Of a DNA stretch of 7,106 nucleotides, positions 1 to 5,401 are shown one piece after another. Source of the DNA: an uncultured Candidatus Saccharibacteria bacterium (GTDB lineage: Bacteria > Patescibacteriota > Saccharimonadia > Saccharimonadales > Saccharimonadaceae); assembly GCA_938017655.1 (NCBI GenBank), contig CALIJO010000047.1, positions 1 to 7,106 of the forward strand, in the 5' to 3' direction. Every line of letters begins with the position of its first letter. The stretch's first letter is position 1. Both the position numbers and the translations under genes were made by a program. Below the pieces are notes generated by a model. The model worked only from the letters and a program-made list of their open reading frames with translations, ran no database searches and was not told the origin of the DNA.

Positions 1-477
1 CCTTCTGACGATATTAAAATTGAAGATAGCTACAAAAAAGTTACCGCCGATCCGACTTCCAGTCCTGCCGTTGATCAGCCGACCGAGAATGGTAAGGCCA
101 AGCTCACGGCTAAAACCACCTATAGCGTAAATTATGTCGATAAGGCTGCCGTCGAAGAATATGTTAAATCCGTGGTCTCTACTCGTCTGGGCGGCGATCA
201 AAAGATTTATGAAACTGGCAATATCTTCATTGAAAAATTCCAAAACAATAATAATTCTGTAACTGCTAAGATTAAGGCTACCTTGAAAACTGGCCCAGAA
301 GTCACCGAACAATCTGTACTCGAAAAATCCCTCGGCAAAAAAGTTGGCGAAGTGACTACTTTGATTAAGTCTATCAATGGCGTTTCTGATGTTGAAGTGA
401 ATACTTCCTTCCCATGGGTTCGCCAAATTCCAAACGACGCCAATAAAGTATCAATTAAAATTATGGTAGAGAACTAA
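1..477 (+). CDS. Baseplate-J-like protein, C-terminal part (5' end outside the window)
   Basis: The frame is open from base 1, so this is the end of a longer gene; 158 residues are visible. The first ~35 are polar and Pro/Ser-rich, like a linker. The rest is a mixed alpha/beta domain. It ends with a 'gVsdVeV...FPWVRQIPND..KVSIKI' pattern (visible residues 127-154), which resembles the C-terminus of the proteins annotated as baseplate J/gp47 family in Patescibacteria. I recall such genes lying directly upstream of ruvX in that group, as here. The role of these chromosomal proteins is unknown to me; in phages the family builds the baseplate, but no other phage gene is present. The TAA stop shares one base with the next ATG (TAATG), which suggests translational coupling. 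A GTG at 172 could be misread as a start, but the frame is open and protein-like upstream of it. The family call is from motif memory and is moderately uncertain. Confidence 0.6.
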   Translation, partial: PSDDIKIEDSYKKVTADPTSSPAVDQPTENGKAKLTAKTTYSVNYVDKAAVEEYVKSVVSTRLGGDQKIYETGNIFIEKFQNNNNSVTAKIKATLKTGPEVTEQSVLEKSLGKKVGEVTTLIKSINGVSDVEVNTSFPWVRQIPNDANKVSIKIMVEN

Positions 478-2264
478 TGCGCATTATCGGTTTAGATGTG
501 GGTACTAAGCGTATCGGCGTAGCGAAAGCGGACACTTCTGTTCGCATCGCCATTCCGAATGGCTATGTCTTGGTTAATGGCCAGGAAATTCCAGAAATTC
601 TCCGTATCGCCAGACTGAATGATACGAATTTCTTCGTCGTCGGTCTACCTCGTAGTAATGATGGCAATGAAACTGCCCAGTCCGCCTATGCGCGTAAATT
701 TGCCGATACACTTGCTGCTTCTATGCCGGGCGCGCGCATCTATTTCCAAGATGAATCACTGACCTCCGTGGTAGCGGAAGAGCGACTTAAAAAACGCAAG
801 AAAAACTTCGAAAAAGGCGAAATCGATGCCGAAGCTGCCAGTATTATCTTGCAGGATTTTATCGAACATTATGCCGCCAAACTCGCCCAAAATTCTGCAA
901 GTAAAATCCCTAATCGACTAGTGAGTCCTGCCGCCAGTATGAACTCATCTGCTAGTCCTGCCACCGCGATAAGCCCGTCCTTTAGTCCTGCTACCACACT
1001 CGGTTCCCCAGAAGTTCAATCTATTATTAATGAGCCCACCAAACCGGAGTCAGATTCTACGGAGTCTCCCAGGCCAGCCAAATCTTCAGAAAAACCTATG
1101 AAAAAAGTCAAACGTATTTTATTTTCTATCTTGATTTTAATTTTCCTCGCTGGGATATTTGGCGGCGGGTATTATTGGTGTTCCTTACAACCAGTCTCTT
1201 CGGCTAATTGCCGTTTCGACTCCGCAAAGGCTGCCGCTGAATCGAATGAAAAAGAGTCAAATTCTGTCTGTGAATATCAAACCATCGAAATTAGCGCCGG
1301 TGAATCTGTTAAGCAAATCGCAAACAATCTCAAGCAGGCCGGCTTGATTAGAAACCCCCTAGCTTTTGAGCTTTATGCTCGCATCAATAATCTTCATGCC
1401 AAACTAAAAGCTGGTAAATACAGTTTTCGTAAAACCATGTCGACTCGCGACATCGCTAAACAATTAGTGAATGGCGTAGTCTCTTCTGATGTCTTTAATC
1501 TGACTATTTTGCCAGGTACCAGTCTCCTCGGCGACAAGGGTAAATCACAGACCGGGATCATTCATCAATTCCGCACACTTGGCTATTCGGAGGAAGAAAT
1601 TAATCAGGCTCTTACCAAGCACTATGATAATCCGATTCTCAAGGGACTCTATGCCGGCGAAACTAAACTTTCTGAACCAGATATTCCAGTAAAATTAGCG
1701 CTTGAAGGTTATCTCTACGGTGAAACTTATCAGTTCTATAATCACGAAAAGCTCGAGAATGTTATCACGACCATCCTAAACCAATTCAACGACGTCGTAG
1801 TTTCTAATCAACTTGAAGAAAAGTTTAAGGCTCGCGGTTTTACCTTGCGCCAAGGTATTATTCTTGCTTCCATTATCCAAAAAGAAGCCAACACTGAAGA
1901 TATGCCGGGCGTTTCGATGGTTTTTCAGAACCGTTTGAAGCGGGGGATTGCATTGGGTTCTGATGTGACTGCGACCTATGCTGCCGATATTACTGGCATC
2001 GATCGTACGAATGCCACCAATGCCGATATCTTAGCCGTCAACAGTCTTTATAATACTCGTAAGTTTCCGGGTCTACCTCCAGGCCCCATCGCGGTTCCTT
2101 CCAAGGCCGCACTGCTCGCGGTAGCTGAACCTGATAGCTCGAAAGCCTCTATGCTTTATTTCTTGACAGGTGACGACGGTCTCATGTATTATAGTAGCAC
2201 CGACGCTGAGCACAATCAGAAGATTCGCGACCACTGTCAGAAGCTCTGTAAGGTGCAAATTTAG
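477..2264 (+). CDS. RuvX (YqgF) nuclease domain fused to membrane-anchored MltG endolytic transglycosylase
   Basis: One uninterrupted ORF of 595 residues carries two full domains. Residues 1-137 are RuvX/YqgF (RNase H fold; Holliday junction resolution or rRNA processing): 'GLDVGTKRIGVA', 'VGLPRSNDG', 'QDESLTS' and 'EIDAEAASIIL', with the acidic triad D7, E93 and D117 all present. Residues 138-207 are a Ser/Pro/Ala-rich linker. A 'KKVKR' cluster precedes a single membrane helix at about 214-234, so by the positive-inside rule RuvX lies in the cytoplasm and the rest outside. Residues ~265-595 are MltG/YceG, which cuts nascent peptidoglycan glycan strands: a LysM-like part (~269-335), 'LEGYLYGETY' (409-418), 'ASIIQKE' (464-470), where E470 aligns with the catalytic Glu I recall as E218 in E. 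coli, and 'GLPPGPIAVPS' plus 'EHN' near the end. The neighbouring Glu of 'EKE' is Gln468. E. coli encodes the two separately; Firmicutes have them close together. An unrecognised MltG start at V149, M154 or M208 is possible, though none has a Shine-Dalgarno sequence. Confidence 0.9.
   Translation: MRIIGLDVGTKRIGVAKADTSVRIAIPNGYVLVNGQEIPEILRIARLNDTNFFVVGLPRSNDGNETAQSAYARKFADTLAASMPGARIYFQDESLTSVVAEERLKKRKKNFEKGEIDAEAASIILQDFIEHYAAKLAQNSASKIPNRLVSPAASMNSSASPATAISPSFSPATTLGSPEVQSIINEPTKPESDSTESPRPAKSSEKPMKKVKRILFSILILIFLAGIFGGGYYWCSLQPVSSANCRFDSAKAAAESNEKESNSVCEYQTIEISAGESVKQIANNLKQAGLIRNPLAFELYARINNLHAKLKAGKYSFRKTMSTRDIAKQLVNGVVSSDVFNLTILPGTSLLGDKGKSQTGIIHQFRTLGYSEEEINQALTKHYDNPILKGLYAGETKLSEPDIPVKLALEGYLYGETYQFYNHEKLENVITTILNQFNDVVVSNQLEEKFKARGFTLRQGIILASIIQKEANTEDMPGVSMVFQNRLKRGIALGSDVTATYAADITGIDRTNATNADILAVNSLYNTRKFPGLPPGPIAVPSKAALLAVAEPDSSKASMLYFLTGDDGLMYYSSTDAEHNQKIRDHCQKLCKVQI
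924..1013 (+). repeat. Degenerate 30-bp tandem repeat (3 copies) in the RuvX-MltG linker
   Basis: The octamer AGTCCTGC begins at 924, 954 and 984, exactly 30 bases apart. It encodes three ten-residue units that each start with Ser-Pro-Ala (SPAASMNSSA, SPATAISPSF, SPATTLGSPE; residues 150-179). Outside the octamer the copies have diverged. The period keeps the reading frame, so copy number could change without breaking the fusion. Confidence 0.6.
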
Positions 2265-2283
2265 GGGCAGCGACCGGCTAATT

Positions 2284-3411
2284 ATGACAAAGAAAAAACG
2301 ATCACAATTTAGCTTAAACTACTTTATTACCAAGATATTCCCGTATTTCGCTCTATCTGTTCTGATTTTTGGTGTAGCTTTTGTCGGATCCAAGGATAAA
2401 CAACAGACCGATGATGTGAATAGTCCGGATCTTGAGGTAATTTCTAAGAAAGATTATGCGGTTTCTGCTGACCAACTTTCCGAATTCTATATGGTGTCTG
2501 AGCTCGCCAACACTATGAGTTTAGCCTCTTCTGATGTACTTAATGTAAACTATAACTCTTTTACTGTACTTCAGCAATCCGGCCAGGCTTCTGTCGAGAA
2601 AATGGAAAAGCCGACTACTTTGAATCTTGCCGCCTGTGCTAAGGTTGGCGTGATTAAGCATGTCATGGCCGAAGGTGAGACTCTCGATACTTTGGCGGCC
2701 AAATACGCTTCCTGTGGTGTGGATATTAATATGATTCGCTGGTCGAATAAATTTAAGGCCTCCTATGTGCCAAAAGTGGGGGAATCAATTTATATTCCAT
2801 CTCGTGCTGGTATCGTTTATATAGTAAAGTCAGGCGAAACCGTCGCCTCGATTGCCGAAAAATATAAGTCTTCTGCTGATGAAATTATTACTTCTAACAA
2901 CCTTGAATTAGATCAGACACTGACCGAAGGTCAAGCTATTTTACTACCGAACGGTGAATTACCAGATAAAGAACGTCCAGATTACGTGGCACCGGTCGTG
3001 CGTAATACTTCTTCCTACTCTGGTAGCTCATCCTACTCAGTTTCCTCTTATCGTACTTATTCTACTTCGAGAAACCAGATGCCATGGGGTTGGTGTACCT
3101 GGTATGCTTGGGAACGTCGTGCCGCCATGGGCTCTAGTCATATTCTGCCGGGTGGTCTCGGTAACGCCAATACTTGGGGCTATGCACTTTCTGGTCTCTT
3201 CCCAACCAGTCGCGGTACCAACCCGCAAGCTGGTGATATCTTCCAGACCAACAGTGGTTATTACGGTCACGTGGGAATCGTGGACTCGGTAAATGCCGAT
3301 GGTACGATTACGATTTCTGATATGAATGGTCGTGCTGGTTGGGGTGTGGTCGGTTCTTACACGATTGGCCCAAGCGAGTATGCTAAATATCTCTTCATCC
3401 ACGGCCGCTAA
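2284..3411 (+). CDS. Membrane-anchored LysM-CHAP peptidoglycan hydrolase
   Basis: The protein has 375 residues from ATG 2284. This start gives a Lys-rich N-terminus (TKKKR) and a membrane helix at about 18-35. The frame extends upstream to an ATG at 2170, but that would overlap the MltG end by 95 bases and encode non-homologous-looking sequence. Two LysM-like modules, which bind GlcNAc-containing glycan, lie at about 121-173 ('AEGETLDTLAAKY', 'VGESIYIP') and 178-222 ('VKSGETVASIAEKY', 'EGQAILLP'). C118 and C144 flank the first and might form a disulfide. A Ser/Tyr-rich linker (241-263) leads to a CHAP domain (266-375), a papain-like amidase/endopeptidase cutting the peptide part of peptidoglycan. 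It shows 'GWCTWYAW' (C271), 'GHVGIVDSV' (H329) and 'ISDMN' (D346/N348), so the catalytic set looks intact. The gene follows the MltG stop by 19 bases and is probably in the same operon; AGGGG at 2263-2267 is too far from the ATG to be a good ribosome site. It is likely a cell-separation or wall-remodelling enzyme; an attack role on a host cell is only speculation. Confidence 0.9.
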   Translation: MTKKKRSQFSLNYFITKIFPYFALSVLIFGVAFVGSKDKQQTDDVNSPDLEVISKKDYAVSADQLSEFYMVSELANTMSLASSDVLNVNYNSFTVLQQSGQASVEKMEKPTTLNLAACAKVGVIKHVMAEGETLDTLAAKYASCGVDINMIRWSNKFKASYVPKVGESIYIPSRAGIVYIVKSGETVASIAEKYKSSADEIITSNNLELDQTLTEGQAILLPNGELPDKERPDYVAPVVRNTSSYSGSSSYSVSSYRTYSTSRNQMPWGWCTWYAWERRAAMGSSHILPGGLGNANTWGYALSGLFPTSRGTNPQAGDIFQTNSGYYGHVGIVDSVNADGTITISDMNGRAGWGVVGSYTIGPSEYAKYLFIHGR

Positions 3412-3474
3412 ATTATTTCCTCCTCTCAATCAGAAAATATTATCTCCTTAAAATCAAGCTGTAATAGTATAGTA

Positions 3475-3487
3475 TTTATGCTAAAAT
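3475..3487 (+). promoter_or_regulatory. Extended -10 promoter of the first DUF285 gene
   Basis: TTTATGCTAAAAT contains an extended -10 (TGC then TAAAAT at 3482-3487, five of six bases matching TATAAT). The same 13 bases recur before the next gene. No good -35 is seen, which fits an extended -10. The box ends six bases before ATG 3494, so transcription would start at or next to the start codon, giving a leaderless mRNA. An alternative -10, TATAGT at 3468-3473, would give a leader of about 14 bases. The 82-base gap 3412-3493 shows no terminator. Confidence 0.6.
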
Positions 3488-3493
3488 CAAAGC

Positions 3494-5344
3494 ATGGAGA
3501 AAATTTGGCAAAAACTGCGAATGATTTATTATTTTTTGACGGAGAAACGAGTTGTTTCGCTCGGATTTTTGTGTCTTTTACTAGCTTTATTTTCTAATAG
3601 TTTTTTTACTCATTCTAGTTTTGCAGTTGATCCAACTTTGTCTGCTTCTCTCGACCAGGAAAGCCTTGATTTTGATTTCTCTGGATCAGATTTGATTAAT
3701 GAAGCTTCTCTCAGTAAGCTATCTAAACTTTCCGTAAAAACCAATGCTCGGGCTGGCTATACTGTCACTCTAAGTGCTTCGTCCGATAATACGGATTTGA
3801 AGAATACGAATGCCGGACTTTTGACTAAAATTTCTTCGATTGCCTCTACCGATACTAATTTATCCGCAAATACTTGGGGATATCAGACGAGCACGGGAAC
3901 AGATTATAATGCTATACCGAAATTATCTGAACCAAAAACCATTGTTCAGACTAATCAAAAATCTGAAAGCCCAACCATACATTCCTTACGTGTTGCTGCC
4001 AAAGTAGGTGAAAACCTAATGCCAGGAACCTACAAGAATAGCCTAGTTTATTCTGTGGTTACAAATCCCTATGAATTAGCTGCTCATTTAGTCAATGGTC
4101 GAGATTTTAATACTATGGTGAAAGCTGTATCTTCAGGTGGTGCGAGCATTAAGCAATTTGTTCGCAGTGCCACTCCTCCAGCGGCTAGTGTAGATGCACG
4201 CGAAGTTAGTAATCCTGACAAAAGTGATTGTGGTATTAAAATATGGTATAAACCAGACACTTTTACCCTGTATCATTATACCGAAGCTGACAAAATCTAT
4301 TTTCACGAAGATAGCTCAGGTGCTTTTAAAAATCTCAGTGGACTCCAAGTACTAAACCTAAATGATTTTGACGCCAGTTACGCTAAAGATATGTCTGAAA
4401 TGTTTTATGGCTTAGAAAAAATCTACAATCTTGATACTTCAGGGATTAATGCAAAAAGTGTGACAAACATGGCCGGGATATTTGGCAATAATACACGTGC
4501 TTCTCACATCTCCTTTAATGGATTTAATACTGAAAATGTCACTGATATGTCACGTATGTTTGAAGGCTGTATCGATTTAGGCAGTATTGATTTCTCGAAC
4601 ATTAATACAAAAAATGTCACGACTATGCGCTATATGTTTAAGGGCGCAACTAAAATTGGAGCTCTTATTTTAGAAAAATTTGACACCTCAAATGTGGTAG
4701 ATATGTACGGAATGTTTAGTAATGCGACCGCACTCGATCAAATAGTAGGAATGAATAAATTCAATACGGAAAAAGTTGAAAACATGGAAGGTATGTTTTA
4801 TAACTGCAAGTCATTAGGCACAGTAGATTTATCTAGTTTTAGGACTCCGAAACTCAAGATTATGAAATCCATGTTCTATGGCATGAGTAATCTTGTAAAT
4901 ATTAATCTCTCGATGTTTGATACTAGCAATGTCACGGATATGTCATTTCTCTTTGATGGCGCCTCACGTTTGACTGAATTAGACTTAAGTAGTTTTCGTA
5001 CTGAAAATGTGGAAACTATGGAGAGAATGTTTGCCTCGATGACGTCTATTCAAACAATTCGCATCAATAATTTTAAGACTCCAAAACTCACTAATGTCAC
5101 TGAAATCTTTTCGAAATTTATCCCAGGGTTATCAGGTGGATCGACAGCTAACGATCAACTTGAAAGAATCTATTGTAATGAGGATTTCGATGTTTCTAAA
5201 ATCACCTCGCAAGGAGGGGCAAGGATTTTTGCTGGACGCCGTAGAATCAGAGACTCTGTTGGACCACAGAATCTAATATTTAAAGATAAAACCTGGCTAC
5301 GTGTTGGGAAGAGTGATCAAAGAGGGGCCTTTACGAAGCCATAA
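3494..5344 (+). CDS. Secreted DUF285 (BspA-type leucine-rich repeat) surface protein, diverged copy
   Basis: The protein has 616 residues. A basic N-terminus (to KR19) and a hydrophobic stretch (~20-37) form a long signal sequence, with a likely cleavage site after 'SSFA' (44). Residues ~45-193 are a beta-rich domain shared with the downstream paralogue: 'GYTVTL' (88-93), 'NTWGY' (126-130), 'IPKLSEP' (141-147), 'PGTYKNSLVYS' (177-187) and 'TNPYE'. Residues ~230-280 are the usual lead-in to DUF285 ('IKIWYKPDTFTLYHYTEADKIYF'). Residues 281-541 are ten DUF285 repeats. The tail (555-616) keeps a decayed version of the family ending, 'KDKTWLRV...GAFTKP'. No LPXTG, SLH, GW or C-terminal membrane segment follows, so the surface anchor is not evident. 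DUF285 proteins such as BspA bind host or matrix proteins in other bacteria; adhesion here is inferred. The promoter position supports M1 over M10. Tandem placement next to a similar gene indicates an old duplication. Confidence 0.87.
   Translation: MEKIWQKLRMIYYFLTEKRVVSLGFLCLLLALFSNSFFTHSSFAVDPTLSASLDQESLDFDFSGSDLINEASLSKLSKLSVKTNARAGYTVTLSASSDNTDLKNTNAGLLTKISSIASTDTNLSANTWGYQTSTGTDYNAIPKLSEPKTIVQTNQKSESPTIHSLRVAAKVGENLMPGTYKNSLVYSVVTNPYELAAHLVNGRDFNTMVKAVSSGGASIKQFVRSATPPAASVDAREVSNPDKSDCGIKIWYKPDTFTLYHYTEADKIYFHEDSSGAFKNLSGLQVLNLNDFDASYAKDMSEMFYGLEKIYNLDTSGINAKSVTNMAGIFGNNTRASHISFNGFNTENVTDMSRMFEGCIDLGSIDFSNINTKNVTTMRYMFKGATKIGALILEKFDTSNVVDMYGMFSNATALDQIVGMNKFNTEKVENMEGMFYNCKSLGTVDLSSFRTPKLKIMKSMFYGMSNLVNINLSMFDTSNVTDMSFLFDGASRLTELDLSSFRTENVETMERMFASMTSIQTIRINNFKTPKLTNVTEIFSKFIPGLSGGSTANDQLERIYCNEDFDVSKITSQGGARIFAGRRRIRDSVGPQNLIFKDKTWLRVGKSDQRGAFTKP
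4334..5116 (+). repeat. Ten diverged 26-residue DUF285 repeats
   Basis: Residues 281-541 of the protein split into ten units of 26 residues (78 bp); the sixth unit, beginning 'ATALDQIVGM', has 27. The common pattern is 'L..i.ls.F.T.nVtdM..MF.g', with clearest copies at 385-410 and 464-489. The units differ widely from each other in DNA, so the array looks old and under separate selection on each unit. Confidence 0.8.
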
Positions 5345-5353
5345 GGCTACCTC
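5322..5353 (+). terminator. Possible hairpin over the stop of the first DUF285 gene
   Basis: GAGG (5322-5325) can pair with CCTC (5350-5353), and GCCTT (5327-5331) with AAGGC (5343-5347), leaving a small internal loop and an 11-base loop that includes the start of the stop codon. No T-run follows, so this is a weak candidate for an intrinsic terminator and may be chance. Confidence 0.2.
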
Positions 5354-5380
5354 GCTAGAAAACTATCAAAAACCATTTCG

Positions 5381-5393
5381 TTTATGCTAAAAT
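5381..5393 (+). promoter_or_regulatory. Extended -10 promoter of the second DUF285 gene
   Basis: The same 13-mer, TTTATGCTAAAAT, lies here, with TAAAAT at 5388-5393 preceded by TGC. ATG 5402 is nine bases past the box, so the transcript start should fall within about two bases of the start codon. No ribosome binding site is present between box and ATG. The 57-base gap after the upstream stop (5345-5401) is otherwise AT-rich, with no clear -35. Confidence 0.6.
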
Positions 5394-5401
5394 AAATATA
5401 T

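Noticed and set aside
207..443. 78-codon open frame on the - strand
   Set aside because: It is antisense to the baseplate-J-like coding sequence, with no motif or start signal.
1..477. Prophage or tailocin remnant suggested by the baseplate-J-like domain
   Set aside because: No other phage structural, lysis, integrase or attachment features are present, and this gene sits next to ruvX as I recall from ordinary Patescibacteria chromosomes.
61..991. AGTCCTGC octamer as a DNA-uptake sequence
   Set aside because: All four copies encode Ser-Pro-Ala in Pro/Ser-rich linkers, and three belong to one tandem repeat, so protein composition explains them.
2170..2283. Upstream ATG extension of the LysM-CHAP protein
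   Set aside because: It overlaps the conserved MltG C-terminus by 95 bases and places 38 residues before the basic N-terminus and membrane helix that begin naturally at 2284.
3037..3429. 130-codon open frame on the - strand
   Set aside because: It lies opposite the conserved CHAP domain, has no recognisable motif, and is best explained as a shadow of that gene.
3466..3475. AGTATAGTAT direct repeat as an operator
   Set aside because: It is a short AT-rich repeat inside a promoter region, is absent upstream of the paralogue, and can arise by chance.
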